Shown piece by piece: positions 9,031-21,662 of a DNA stretch of 64,000 bases. Under the pieces are notes generated by a model, which saw only the letters and a list, made by a program, of their open reading frames with translations, ran no database searches and was not told the DNA's origin. Origin of the DNA: an uncultured Alphaproteobacteria bacterium (lineage in GTDB: Bacteria > Pseudomonadota > Alphaproteobacteria > HIMB59 > GCA-002718135); contig CACPNW010000004.1 in NCBI GenBank assembly GCA_902635455.1, positions 20,488 to 84,487 on the forward strand, in the 5' to 3' direction. Made by a program: the position numbers and the translations under genes. Positions within the stretch are counted from its first letter, which is position 1. Each line of letters begins with the position of its first letter.

Positions 9031-9735
9031 TTAGCCTCCTAAAAAAGATTTTCTTACTTCAGGATTATTTAGTAAATCTTGCCCACTGCCTTCTCTACTG
9101 TGTTTTCCATTAACTAATACGTAACCTCTATCAGCAATATTAAGAGCTTGTTTTGCATTTTGTTCAACCATTAAAATTCCAACACCTGTTTTGCCTACTT
9201 CTATAATTCGTGCAAAAAGCTCATCCATCACAATAGGCGATACACCAGCAGTTGGCTCGTCTAGCATTAAAATTTTTGGTTTTGTCATTAAGGCTCTTCC
9301 AAAAGCAACTTGTTGACGTTGACCTCCTGATAATTCACCTGCATTCTGATTTCTTTTTTCTTTTAGTATGGGAAAAAGATTGTAAATATCTTCAATAGTA
9401 TGCTTAATATCATCAGATCTTATAAATCCACCCATCTCTAGATTTTCTTCTACAGTCATCCCTGTAAAAACATTGTTCGTCTGCGGAACAAAAGCTATTC
9501 CTAAATTTACACGGTCTTGAGGAAGCATCAAAGTTATATCATCTTTTGCAAAACTCACTGATCCATCCGTTAATTTTAACATTCCTAATAAGGCTTTCAT
9601 CGCTGTAGACTTACCTGCTCCATTTGGTCCAACTATAACCACTATTTCACCTTCGTTTACATATAAATTAATATTTTTAATTATATCTACGCCTCCATAA
9701 CCAGCTGTAATATTAACTCCTTTTAAACTAATCAT
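9031..9735 (-). CDS. livF: Branched-chain amino acid ABC transporter ATPase LivF
   Basis: The 234-residue ATPase has Walker A GPNGAGKST (about 38-46), signature LSGGQRQQVAFGRAL (about 134-148) and Walker B ILMLDEPTAG (about 154-163). Length and the short C-terminus are typical for LivF. It drives transport through LivHM together with LivG. It lies directly between livG (no gap) and livH (1-bp gap). Confidence 0.93.
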   Translation of the reverse strand: MISLKGVNITAGYGGVDIIKNINLYVNEGEIVVIVGPNGAGKSTAMKALLGMLKLTDGSVSFAKDDITLMLPQDRVNLGIAFVPQTNNVFTGMTVEENLEMGGFIRSDDIKHTIEDIYNLFPILKEKRNQNAGELSGGQRQQVAFGRALMTKPKILMLDEPTAGVSPIVMDELFARIIEVGKTGVGILMVEQNAKQALNIADRGYVLVNGKHSREGSGQDLLNNPEVRKSFLGG

Positions 9736-10509
9736 TTATGCTTTTTTCACTTTCATTCCTCTTCCTAAATAAGCCTCTATTACCTCCTCATTAGATTTAA
9801 CTTGTGCAAATTTACCTTCAAAAAGTACAGACCCTTCAGCCATTACAATTACAGGATCACAAATCTTTTCAATTAAATCCATATCATGCTCAATTACAAA
9901 AAAAGTATAATTTTTTTCTTTATTTAATCTTATAATTGCATCGCTGATTTCATTTAATAAAGTTCTATTTACACCAGCACCTACTTCATCAAGCAACACT
10001 AATTTAGAATCAACCATCATAGTTCTTCCAAGTTCTAATAATTTTTTTTGACCACCAGATAAGTTGCCTGCTAGTTCTTGAGTAAGATGTGATAAATTTA
10101 AAAAATCAATTACTTCGATTGCTTTTGCACGTATTTCTTCTTCTTGTTTTTTTACTAAACTATTTTTAAACCATGCATAAATTAAATTTTCACCTAATTG
10201 TTTATTAGGTACCATCATTAAGTTTTCAAGGACTGTTAAAGAAGAAAATTCATGAGCTATTTGAAATGTTCTTAAAATACCTAAGTTAAATAATTCATGA
10301 GGTTTAAGACCTGTAATATTATTGTCTTCTAAAAAAATTTCTCCACTATTTGGTGAATAAACTCCAGCTATTGTATTAAATAGCGTTGTTTTTCCTGCTC
10401 CATTTGGACCAATTAAACCAGTTATTGAGCCCTGATTAACTTTTAAAGTAACATTATTGACAGCCTTTAATCCTCCAAAATATTTATTTATATTTTGTAC
10501 TTTAAGCAT
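9736..10509 (-). CDS. livG: Branched-chain amino acid ABC transporter ATPase LivG
   Basis: The 257-residue ATPase has Walker A GPNGAGKTT (about 36-44), the LivG-specific region RTFQIAHEFSSLTVLENLM, signature LSGGQKKLLELGR (about 148-160) and Walker B LVLLDEVGAG, where the usual DEP is DEV. Its ATG overlaps the end of rodA by 8 bp, so the transporter genes appear to be translated from the cell-shape transcript. The fit to LivG is strong; the substrate is inferred. Confidence 0.93.
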   Translation of the reverse strand: MLKVQNINKYFGGLKAVNNVTLKVNQGSITGLIGPNGAGKTTLFNTIAGVYSPNSGEIFLEDNNITGLKPHELFNLGILRTFQIAHEFSSLTVLENLMMVPNKQLGENLIYAWFKNSLVKKQEEEIRAKAIEVIDFLNLSHLTQELAGNLSGGQKKLLELGRTMMVDSKLVLLDEVGAGVNRTLLNEISDAIIRLNKEKNYTFFVIEHDMDLIEKICDPVIVMAEGSVLFEGKFAQVKSNEEVIEAYLGRGMKVKKA

Positions 10510-11605
10510 TTTTAGATATTTTTTTTATTTTATAATTTAAATCAATATTTAAAAGTATGCCCAGTGAAATGAATGAAGATAGCATTACTGTTCCTCCATA
10601 CGATATCAAAGGCAAAGGTATTCCTACTACTGGCATTAAACCTGTTACCATTGAAATATTAAAAACAACATAAATAAACATATTAGTAGCAATTCCTATA
10701 GCTAAAATTCTACCAAACAAATTATTTGACTTAATGCTTATATAAAAACCTATAGATATAATAATAAAAAATAATGAAATTATAAAAATACTACCTATAA
10801 AACCAAACTCTTCTCCAATAAGTGTAAAAATAAAATCTGTTTGTTTTTCTGGTAAATATTCAAGATAAGATTGTGTACCTTTTAAAAATCCCTTTCCTGT
10901 TAAGCTGCCTGAGCCTAGTGCAATTTTTGATTGTATTAACTGATATCCGTTTCCTAATGGATCTGACTCTGGATTTAAAAAAGATATTACTCTTTCTCTT
11001 TGATATGGTTTGATAAAATTCCATAATACTGGAAGTGAAACTAAAAATACAAAAAGCCCTAATATAAATTTCCATAATCTCACCCCAACTGAAAATAAAA
11101 TTATAATACCTAATAAGAATATACTAATAGCTGTACCCAAATCAGGCTGTATAATTGTTAACAAAAAAGGAAAAAAAATTATTGTTAAAGGGATAAGTAT
11201 GTAAGAAATTCTCTTTAGATTATCAAATCTAATATCATTATAATATTTAGCCAAAGAAATAATAATTCCTATTTTAATTATTTCTGAAGGCTGAATACTA
11301 AAACCAAAAATTCTAACCCATCTTGAAGCCCCTTTACCGAATTCACCTATTAATTCAACTGAAAAAAGAAGCAGTAAACATAAAATAAAAATTGAATATG
11401 CATGTTTGTAAATTAATCTCAAATTTATTAAGCTTAATATTATAGCCATTAATAAAAATATAAATAACCTGATAAGATGTTTTGATGACCATGGATTATA
11501 AGAACCATCTGCTGCTGAATAAAGTCCTGCTGCACCTATAAAGCTTAAAAGCACAAATAAAAAAATTATCAAATAATTTAAAGATTTTATTTTATTTAAT
11601 AGCAT
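10502..11605 (-). CDS. rodA: Rod shape-determining peptidoglycan polymerase RodA (SEDS)
   Basis: The 367-residue SEDS membrane protein has about ten hydrophobic segments and the family motifs GSGSLTGKGFLKGTQS (about 231-246) and FGFIGS after LPEKQTDFIFTLIGEE (about 251-266), and ends with VGIPLPLISYGGTVM. SEDS proteins polymerise glycan strands from lipid II, RodA working with PBP2 and MreBCD in side-wall growth. Adjacency to mrdA and mreBCD separates it from the FtsW homologue at 60547-61599. It overlaps livG by 8 bp. Confidence 0.94.
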   Translation of the reverse strand: MLLNKIKSLNYLIIFLFVLLSFIGAAGLYSAADGSYNPWSSKHLIRLFIFLLMAIILSLINLRLIYKHAYSIFILCLLLLFSVELIGEFGKGASRWVRIFGFSIQPSEIIKIGIIISLAKYYNDIRFDNLKRISYILIPLTIIFFPFLLTIIQPDLGTAISIFLLGIIILFSVGVRLWKFILGLFVFLVSLPVLWNFIKPYQRERVISFLNPESDPLGNGYQLIQSKIALGSGSLTGKGFLKGTQSYLEYLPEKQTDFIFTLIGEEFGFIGSIFIISLFFIIISIGFYISIKSNNLFGRILAIGIATNMFIYVVFNISMVTGLMPVVGIPLPLISYGGTVMLSSFISLGILLNIDLNYKIKKISKNA

Positions 11606-11607
11606 TT

Positions 11608-13407
11608 TTATAAACCTAGTTTGTAAATGTAATTAAAAATATCTTTAGCTATAGGTGCTGCTGTAGAAGCTCCAGATCCACCATGTTCAACAACAACAGA
11701 GATTGAATATTTTGGCTTTGAAGAAGGCATATATCCTACAAAAAGCGCGTGATCCCTATCTTTCCATTCAATTTCTTTTTTTCTAAAATCTTCACTTTCT
11801 CTTTCTAATAAAGAAATCTTTTTAACTTGAGATGTTCCAGTTTTACCTGAAAATTCTAAATTTGCTAATTTTGATTTAAAAGCCGTTCCCTTGTATTCAT
11901 TCACTACTTTAAACATAGCTTTTTTGACAATTAAAATTTCATTTTTATATTTTTCGTTTACTTTAAAATTGTTATTTTCTTTATGAATAAGTGAAGGTTT
12001 TACATTTTTTCCATTTGAAGCTATTATTGATGTCATCACTGCTAACTGAAGTGGATTAACTAATATGTATCCCTGACCAATACCTGTAATTAATGTTTCA
12101 CCTGCGTACCAATTTTCTCCTTTTTTTTCTTTCTTCCATTTTTTAGATGGTACTATTCCACTGTTTTGGTTTTTTAACTCAAAATCATAGACAGTACCTA
12201 AACCAAAATCTAAGGCTACTTCTGAAATACGATCGATACCTATTTTTTTAGCCAAATCATAAAAAAATACATCACAAGATTCTTTTATACCATCAATTAA
12301 ATTCATTTTACCATGTCCTTTAGTTTTCCAGCAATGGTATGTTCTATCTCCAAATTCAATCTTACCAGTGCAAAAAATATTTGATTCATTATTTATTAAA
12401 CCATATTTTAAACCAGCTATCGCTACTATCATTTTAAAAGTTGAACCTGGAGAATACAATCCCTGAATTGATCTAAAGGTTAGTGGTGATAATTTATTAC
12501 TTAATAGAGTATCCCAATATTTTTTATTTGGTTTTTTTATTATTTTATTTGAGTTGTATGTTGGTACAGAAACCATACATATTACTTGACCATTTTCAAT
12601 ATTCATTACAACTATTGATCCGGCTCTGTAAGTTTTTAATTTATTAAAGGCATACTCTTGTATTCTACTATCAATAGTTAAATTAATATTTTTTCCTTTT
12701 GTACTTTCTTTTCTTGAAATTTCTCTAATTAAACGACCATTAGAGTTTACTTCAACTTCTCTTTGACCAGGAGCTCCTATTAAAATTGAATTAAATGTAC
12801 TTTCAATTCCTGATTTTCCAATCTTTAAGTTAGGCATTTTAGAAACAAAAGGCAAAGACATGTCTTTTTGATTTGGTTTGTTAATATATCCTAATATATG
12901 TGAAAAATGCTCATGTTTTGGATAAACTCTTATATAATCTTGATCAATAGCAATCCCAGGCAATTTAAACTTATTTGATTCAATTTGTTCTAAAATATTC
13001 CAATCTATATTTTCAGCTATTTTAATTTTATGAAATTTTTTTATTTTTTTACTATATTCAATAATTTTTAATCTATCAGCAAAACTTATATCAATGTATT
13101 CTGATAAATTATCTAAAGTATCTTTAATTGATATAGTTTTCTCAGGAATCAATGAAAGATCATAAACTCTTTTGTTTGTTGTCAATAAAATATTGTTTGT
13201 ATCATAAATTTCACCTCTAACTGGAAGAATAATTTCTAAATCAATTTGATTATTTTTTGATAAAGTTTTATATTTTTCTGATTGAGATATTTGAATATCA
13301 AATAAACGGTAACCAAGTAATGAAAAAAGAGAAAATTTTAACAAATATAAACTAAACATTCTTCTGTTTAATTTAGTAAGTTGTTGTTTTTCTTCAGAAT
13401 AAAACAT
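11608..13407 (-). CDS. mrdA: Penicillin-binding protein 2
   Basis: PBP2 is the transpeptidase that crosslinks side-wall peptidoglycan with RodA. The 599-residue protein has an N-terminal membrane anchor (about 17-36), the dimerisation domain with PVRGEIYDTN (62-71), the active-site Ser322 in SPGSTFK (SxxK), ESCD (SxD/SxN box) and KTGTSQ near the C-terminus. Length matches the family (about 600-630). It lies 2 bp after mreD and 2 bp before rodA in the mre-mrd operon. Confidence 0.95.
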   Translation of the reverse strand: MFYSEEKQQLTKLNRRMFSLYLLKFSLFSLLGYRLFDIQISQSEKYKTLSKNNQIDLEIILPVRGEIYDTNNILLTTNKRVYDLSLIPEKTISIKDTLDNLSEYIDISFADRLKIIEYSKKIKKFHKIKIAENIDWNILEQIESNKFKLPGIAIDQDYIRVYPKHEHFSHILGYINKPNQKDMSLPFVSKMPNLKIGKSGIESTFNSILIGAPGQREVEVNSNGRLIREISRKESTKGKNINLTIDSRIQEYAFNKLKTYRAGSIVVMNIENGQVICMVSVPTYNSNKIIKKPNKKYWDTLLSNKLSPLTFRSIQGLYSPGSTFKMIVAIAGLKYGLINNESNIFCTGKIEFGDRTYHCWKTKGHGKMNLIDGIKESCDVFFYDLAKKIGIDRISEVALDFGLGTVYDFELKNQNSGIVPSKKWKKEKKGENWYAGETLITGIGQGYILVNPLQLAVMTSIIASNGKNVKPSLIHKENNNFKVNEKYKNEILIVKKAMFKVVNEYKGTAFKSKLANLEFSGKTGTSQVKKISLLERESEDFRKKEIEWKDRDHALFVGYMPSSKPKYSISVVVEHGGSGASTAAPIAKDIFNYIYKLGL

Positions 13408-13409
13408 TA

Positions 13410-13901
13410 CTATTTTTTATCAATTTTATTAAATATAAATATTATTGGTAAAATAATTATAGCATTAGTTATAGTAATTTTAAAAAATTGATTTTTACCA
13501 AAGTTATAATTTAAAATTATTTCAGCTAAAATCATTTCTAAAATGAGCATCATAAAAGTTAAAATTATAACTAAATATAATATGTTTTTTTGATTTAAAC
13601 TAATTAATTTAGTTTTTAAAAAATAGACTAGTAATAAAAATGATATAAAAACTAACAAATGAGGGCCAATATTATTTAGTAAAATAATATCAAAAAAAAC
13701 ACCATATAAGAAAAAAATAAAAAATAATAGGAAGTTGAAAAAATAAAAACTTAGATAAATAATAGTTATATGAGCTATAATATAGAAAGCTAAATTTATA
13801 TAACTTAAAAAAATTAAATTATTTACACTAATTGAAAAGCTCAAAAACAGAATTAGATGAAAAATATAAACTGGTTTAAAGTAATTAGCAAATTGCATCA
13901 C
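13410..13901 (-). CDS. mreD: Rod shape-determining protein MreD
   Basis: The 163-residue product is almost entirely hydrophobic, with about five membrane segments, and begins MMQFANYFKPVYIFH. MreD is poorly conserved in sequence and is called here mainly from size, topology and its place between mreC (4-bp overlap) and mrdA. It belongs to the elongasome with MreB and MreC. Confidence 0.85.
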   Translation of the reverse strand: MMQFANYFKPVYIFHLILFLSFSISVNNLIFLSYINLAFYIIAHITIIYLSFYFFNFLLFFIFFLYGVFFDIILLNNIGPHLLVFISFLLLVYFLKTKLISLNQKNILYLVIILTFMMLILEMILAEIILNYNFGKNQFFKITITNAIIILPIIFIFNKIDKK

Positions 13902-14719
13902 TCGGATTTAACAACTTGAACATAATCAATGCTGTTAAAATCAACAAATGGAAGAGCATAAAATCTATTATTTGAAACGCTTACAATCTTCCCAACAAGC
14001 AAATCAGCGGGGAATATTTGAGCTGTTCCGCTCGTTACTAAAAGATCGCCGACCTTTGGAAGTTTATCATCTTTAATAAAAGAACTTACCAAATGGACTC
14101 CGTCAGAGCCCCCTTGAACTAAGGAAAATAGTTCATTTGAAATTGTTTTAACAGAAACCGATGAATTTTGATCAGTAATTAATAAAATTTTTGAATTATT
14201 TAAAGAAGTTTCTAAAACTCTTCCTAATAAACCTCTGTAATTGATTACTGCCATTTGATTCAATATTCCTGCTCTTGTTCCTGCATTAATATTAATAGTC
14301 TTAGAAAAAAGTATATCATTTCTATTAATAAGAGAGGCAGTCTTAACCAAAGTTAAATTATTGTTTGTTGCATTTAGTAATTTTTTTAAAACTTTATTTT
14401 CTCTTGAGTTTTGTAATGCTAAAATTTGCCATTTTTTTAATCTTAAAATTTCTTCTTTAAGTTGCAAATTCTCATTGTTAATAATTTTATATTCACGAAT
14501 TTCATTAATAACATTTGACGAAAAAATAATTGGAAATGAAACTATTTTTGTAAGAGGATTAATATATTCATTAGATATTGATTTAAATTTGTTAACAACT
14601 AAGTAATCTGATTTATTAAAAAAAATTAATAAAAAAGCTAAAACAAATACTATTGTTGCAGAAAAATTAATTAGAGTTTTGCTTTTAACTAAAGATTTAA
14701 ACTTAAATATTGGTTTCAT
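13898..14719 (-). CDS. mreC: Rod shape-determining protein MreC
   Basis: The 273-residue protein has a single N-terminal membrane segment (about 18-36), a coiled-coil stretch around 70-108 and the periplasmic beta-domain with VINYRGLLGRVLETS (about 158-172), ILLITDQNSSVSV and GDLLVTSGTAQIFPADLLVGKI. MreC links MreB to PBP2 in the periplasm. It is 8 bp after mreB and overlaps mreD by 4 bp. Confidence 0.93.
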   Translation of the reverse strand: MKPIFKFKSLVKSKTLINFSATIVFVLAFLLIFFNKSDYLVVNKFKSISNEYINPLTKIVSFPIIFSSNVINEIREYKIINNENLQLKEEILRLKKWQILALQNSRENKVLKKLLNATNNNLTLVKTASLINRNDILFSKTININAGTRAGILNQMAVINYRGLLGRVLETSLNNSKILLITDQNSSVSVKTISNELFSLVQGGSDGVHLVSSFIKDDKLPKVGDLLVTSGTAQIFPADLLVGKIVSVSNNRFYALPFVDFNSIDYVQVVKSE

Positions 14720-14727
14720 TAAAAATA

Positions 14728-15768
<1,041 letters not shown>

Positions 15769-17325
15769 TTATACTCCACCAATCTGAATTTCTGATTTTT
15801 TATTCATAATAGATTTAGATTGTTTAAAAATCAAACGATTAAGAGCACTTATATATGCTTTTGCAGAGGCAACTATTATATCAGGATCACTTCCTTTGGC
15901 TTGAGATGAAAGTTGATCATTTTCTAATCTTACTGTTACTTCTCCTTGAGCATCAGTTCCAGCTGTGATTGCTTGAACTTGATAAAGTTTTAATCTGAAA
16001 TTAGTGTTAGTTAATTCTTTAATTGCATTAAAAGTAGCATCAACAGGACCATTTCCAGAGCTTTTCATGGTTTTTTTATCCTCTTCAACTATCATTGAGA
16101 GTATAGCTTCATGTTTTTCAAGTGATCCAGCATTTACTTTTAATGATACAAATTTAATTTGTTCATTATATGACGATGACTTATCACCAGCTAAAGCTAT
16201 CAAATCTTCATCATAAACATCTTTCTTCTTATCTGCTAAATCTTTAAAACGACCAAATAATTCCATTAAAGCGTTATCTCCAAAATCATAACCTAATTCT
16301 TTAAGTTTTTCTGAAAAAGCATGCTTTCCTGAATGTTTACCTAATACTAAAGAAGACTTTATTAGTCCCACAGACTCAGGTGTCATAATTTCATACGTTC
16401 CGGAATGTTTTAACATTCCGTCTTGATGAATACCTGCTTCATGAGCAAATGCATTAGCGCCAACTATAGCTTTGTTAGGTTGGACTGAGAATCCTGTAAT
16501 AGAAGAAACTAACCTCGAAGCCTTTGTAATATATTCTGACTTAATATTAGTGTGATATGGGATTAAATCCTTTTTAACTTTTAATGTCATTACAACTTCT
16601 TCTAATGATGCATTACCTGCTCTTTCACCCAAACCATTAATTGTGCATTCAACTTGCCTTGCCCCTTCTTCAATAGCAGCTATACTATTAGCCACAGCCA
16701 AACCAAGGTCGTTATGTGTATGAGTTGATAAAACTGCTTTATCAATATTAGGCACATTATTTTTTACAGCTTTAAAAATAGAACTAAATTCTGATGGAAG
16801 GGTAAAACCAACTGTATCAGGTATATTTATTGTAGTTGCACCGCATTCAATTGCAAGTTCAATAGCTTTATATAAATAAGTTAAATTTGATCTCCCAGCA
16901 TCTTCACAACTCCATTCAATATTATCACACAAGTTTCTTGCATGGGTGACTGTTTGTTTAATAGCTTCTAGAACTTCATCTTCATTTTTTTTTAATTTAT
17001 ATTTCATATGTATAGGACTAGTTGCTATAAAAGTATGAATACGAGGAGAAGCAGCATGTTTAACTGCATCCCAAGCCCTATCAATGTCTGGTAATTTAGC
17101 TCTTGATAAACCAGCAATAGTTGAGTTTTTAATATTTTTACTGATTTCTGATACAGCTTCAAAATCGCCATTTGAAGCAATTGGAAAACCAGCTTCAATT
17201 ATATCAACTTTCATTTCTTCAAGAATTTGAGCAATTTGCATTTTTTCATCCAAATTCATCGAAGCGCCAGGAGATTGTTCTCCATCTCTTAAAGTTGTAT
17301 CAAAAATATATATTCGCTCACTCAT
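15769..17325 (-). CDS. leuA: 2-isopropylmalate synthase
   Basis: LeuA condenses acetyl-CoA with 2-ketoisovalerate, the first committed step to leucine. The 518-residue protein starts with the HMGL-like domain, FDTTLRDGEQSPGASM (8-23), with metal and substrate ligands, then STHTHNDLGLAVAN and NGLGERAGNASLEE, and ends with the C-terminal allosteric domain (about 390-510) used for leucine feedback. Length is standard for the long LeuA form. It follows ilvC after 38 bp. Confidence 0.95.
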   Translation of the reverse strand: MSERIYIFDTTLRDGEQSPGASMNLDEKMQIAQILEEMKVDIIEAGFPIASNGDFEAVSEISKNIKNSTIAGLSRAKLPDIDRAWDAVKHAASPRIHTFIATSPIHMKYKLKKNEDEVLEAIKQTVTHARNLCDNIEWSCEDAGRSNLTYLYKAIELAIECGATTINIPDTVGFTLPSEFSSIFKAVKNNVPNIDKAVLSTHTHNDLGLAVANSIAAIEEGARQVECTINGLGERAGNASLEEVVMTLKVKKDLIPYHTNIKSEYITKASRLVSSITGFSVQPNKAIVGANAFAHEAGIHQDGMLKHSGTYEIMTPESVGLIKSSLVLGKHSGKHAFSEKLKELGYDFGDNALMELFGRFKDLADKKKDVYDEDLIALAGDKSSSYNEQIKFVSLKVNAGSLEKHEAILSMIVEEDKKTMKSSGNGPVDATFNAIKELTNTNFRLKLYQVQAITAGTDAQGEVTVRLENDQLSSQAKGSDPDIIVASAKAYISALNRLIFKQSKSIMNKKSEIQIGGV

Positions 17326-17363
17326 ATAAGTTTATCTTTTATACTATCAAATTTGCCTAACCA

Positions 17364-18924
<1,561 letters not shown>

Positions 18925-18925
<1 letters not shown>

Positions 18926-20691
18926 TAGACTAATATTTTTCCTTTCTCAGCTGACTTTTTATCTTGTTCTTGATCTTTGCTAAGTAACATTTCATTATGA
19001 GCAGAACCACTTTGTATCATTGGAAAACAATTTTCCTCTTTATCAACCCATATATCTGCAATTACTGTTTTATCTGAATTTATCATTTCTTCAATTACAT
19101 CGTCCAATTCATTTACATTTTTTGCCCTTAAACCCAAAGCTCTATAACTTTCAGCAAGTTTAACAAAATCTGGCAGACTATCAGTATAGCTTTCTGAATA
19201 TCTTCCTCCGTGCAACAATTCTTGCCATTGACGAACCATACCCATGTATTCGTTATTTAATATAAATATTTTTACTGGTAGACGATATTGCACAGCTGTA
19301 CTCATTTCTTGAATATTCATTAATATCGATGCATCTCCAGCTATATCTATAACAAGAGCATTAGGGTTGGCAATTTGGGCACCAATTGCTGCTGGAAAAC
19401 CATATCCCATTGTACCAAGACCTCCTGAAGTTAACCATCTATTTGGTTTTTCAAATTTATAATATTGTGCAGCCCACATTTGATGCTGACCTACTTCAGT
19501 TGTAATAAAAGTGTCTCTATTTTTAGTTAATTCATATAATTTTTGAATAGCATATTGAGGCTTTATATTTTTAGTCTCTTGATTATATTTTAAACAATCA
19601 ATTTCTTTCCAATCATTAACTCTTTTCCACCAAGATTCTAAATTTGATTTATTTACTGAAAAATTATTTTTTTTCCAAATACTTAACATTTCATTAACCA
19701 TTAATTTAACATCACCTACTAGAGGAATGTCAACATTTATAGTTTTGTTAATATTGCTTTCATCAATATCAATATGAATTTTTTTAGAATTAGGAGAAAA
19801 CGCATCCAATCTTCCTGTTACTCTATCGTCAAATCTAGCTCCAATATTAATCATAACATCACATTCATGCATTGCCATATTTGCTTCATACATTCCATGC
19901 ATCCCAAGCATGCCTAAAGACTGTTTATGAGAAGAAGGGATTACTCCTAAACCCATCAAAGTCATTGTTGCAGGCGCTCCAACCAACTCAACAAATTCAG
20001 TTACTTTTATTGAAGCTTCTTTACCTGAATTTATACAACCTCCACCAATATAAAAAATAGGCTTTTTTGCTTTTGAAATTAATTCAACTGCATTTTTTAT
20101 ATTTTCAGAATTGTTTTTTAAAACAGGTTCAAATAAACGGTGTGATGGTATAGTAATTGATTTTTTTGATTCGTACTTTCCTTTTGCAAATTGAACATCT
20201 TTAGGAATATCTATTAGAACAGGTCCAGGTCTTCCATTATTAGCAATTTGAAATGCTTCATGAAAAACATAAGATAATTTATTTACATCTTTAACTAAAT
20301 AATTATGTTTTGTGCAAGCTCTTGTAATACCAGTTGTGTCACATTCTTGAAAAGCATCACTTCCAATTAAATGTTGAGGTACCTGACCTGTAATACATAC
20401 AATAGGCACACTGTCCATCATTGCATCTGTTAAACCTGTAACAACATTAGTTGCTCCAGGACCTGAAGTAACTAAAACAACTCCTATTTTTCCTGTTGAT
20501 CTAGCATAACCTTCTGCTGCATGAATAGCACCACCTTCTTGACGTACTAAAATATGTCTAATAGAATTTTGTTTGAACATCGTATCATATATAGGCAACA
20601 CCGCTCCGCCTGGATATCCAAAAACAACTTCTACACCTTGTTCAGCAAGGCATTTAAGCACTATGTCTGAGCCTGTAATTTCTTCTTTCAT
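18925..20691 (-). CDS. ilvI: Acetolactate synthase large (catalytic) subunit
   Basis: This thiamine-diphosphate enzyme joins two pyruvates, or pyruvate and 2-ketobutyrate. The 588-residue protein begins with the PYR domain (VEVVFGYPGGAVLPIYD, about 20-36, then Glu in RQEGGAIHAAEGYAR) and ends with the PP domain (GDASILMNIQEMSTAVQ and NNEYMGMVRQWQ), giving the full catalytic set. It is the first gene of the ilvIHC-leuA block and starts 47 bp after miaA. Confidence 0.96.
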
Positions 20692-20738
20692 TGCCGAAGT
20701 CTCATAGGCTGTGGATAAAATAAAATCAATAAATTAGT

Positions 20739-21662
20739 TTAAATTTGATTAAAATTCATTGAATTTAGGTCATATTGATCTGGGAATTCAGTAATTTTTT
20801 GCTGAATTCTTATGTTTGACGAATTCCACCAAGTATGTTGCCTTTTAACATAATTTCTAGTTACCTGCTGAGCTTTGGCAATACATTCATCTAAGTTTAT
20901 TTTTTTTTGTAAAAATAAACTTATTTCTGGAACACCATGAGCTCTCATAATAGGCAATGAATTATCTAAGTTTAATTTAAGAAGTTTTTCAACCTCTGGA
21001 ATTGCACCTTTTTTTATCATATTAATAAATCTTTTTTCAACACGCTCATAATTTTTTTTTCTATCAGGTAAAAACAAATATAACAAATAGTCAGAACTGC
21101 TTATAAAATATTTACTTTTATTTCGTGTCCATTCACTAAATTGTATCTTGGTATAAGAAAAAACTTCCCATATTCTTTTTAATCTATTTATATCATTAGG
21201 ATTAATTTTTTTTGTTGCCTCTTTGTCTAAATCATAAACTAATTTGTAAAAATCTTTAATTCCAACTTTTGCTAATTTTTTTTCTGACTTTAATTTGTAT
21301 TCCTCAGGAATAGATGGGATATCTACTATTCCATTAATTAATTTTTCAATATACATACCTGTTCCACCAACCAAAATTACAGGTATATTTTTTTTAGAAA
21401 ATTGATTTATAAAACTTGAAGCTTCATTACACCAGTTTGCAACATTATATCTTTCAGAGCCTTTAATATGACCATATAATTTATGTTCAACTTCTTTTAA
21501 ATCTTTTTCTGAAGGTCTTGCAGTTAATATATTCAGGTTCTCATAAACTTGCATACTATCTGCATTAATTATTTTGCCATTAATTTTTTTGGCTAACTTA
21601 ATTGCCAAGTCAGATTTACCTATGCCAGTTGGTCCTGAAATAAAATGTATTAAGGAACTCAA
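20739..21662 (-). CDS. miaA: tRNA dimethylallyltransferase
   Basis: MiaA adds a dimethylallyl group to A37 of tRNAs that read codons starting with U. The 307-residue protein has the P-loop GPTGIGKSDLA (10-20), DSMQVY (35-40) and the GGTGMYI motif near 100, all diagnostic. Length is standard. Its ATG overlaps the stop of the protease gene by 4 bp. Confidence 0.95.
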   Translation of the reverse strand: MSSLIHFISGPTGIGKSDLAIKLAKKINGKIINADSMQVYENLNILTARPSEKDLKEVEHKLYGHIKGSERYNVANWCNEASSFINQFSKKNIPVILVGGTGMYIEKLINGIVDIPSIPEEYKLKSEKKLAKVGIKDFYKLVYDLDKEATKKINPNDINRLKRIWEVFSYTKIQFSEWTRNKSKYFISSSDYLLYLFLPDRKKNYERVEKRFINMIKKGAIPEVEKLLKLNLDNSLPIMRAHGVPEISLFLQKKINLDECIAKAQQVTRNYVKRQHTWWNSSNIRIQQKITEFPDQYDLNSMNFNQI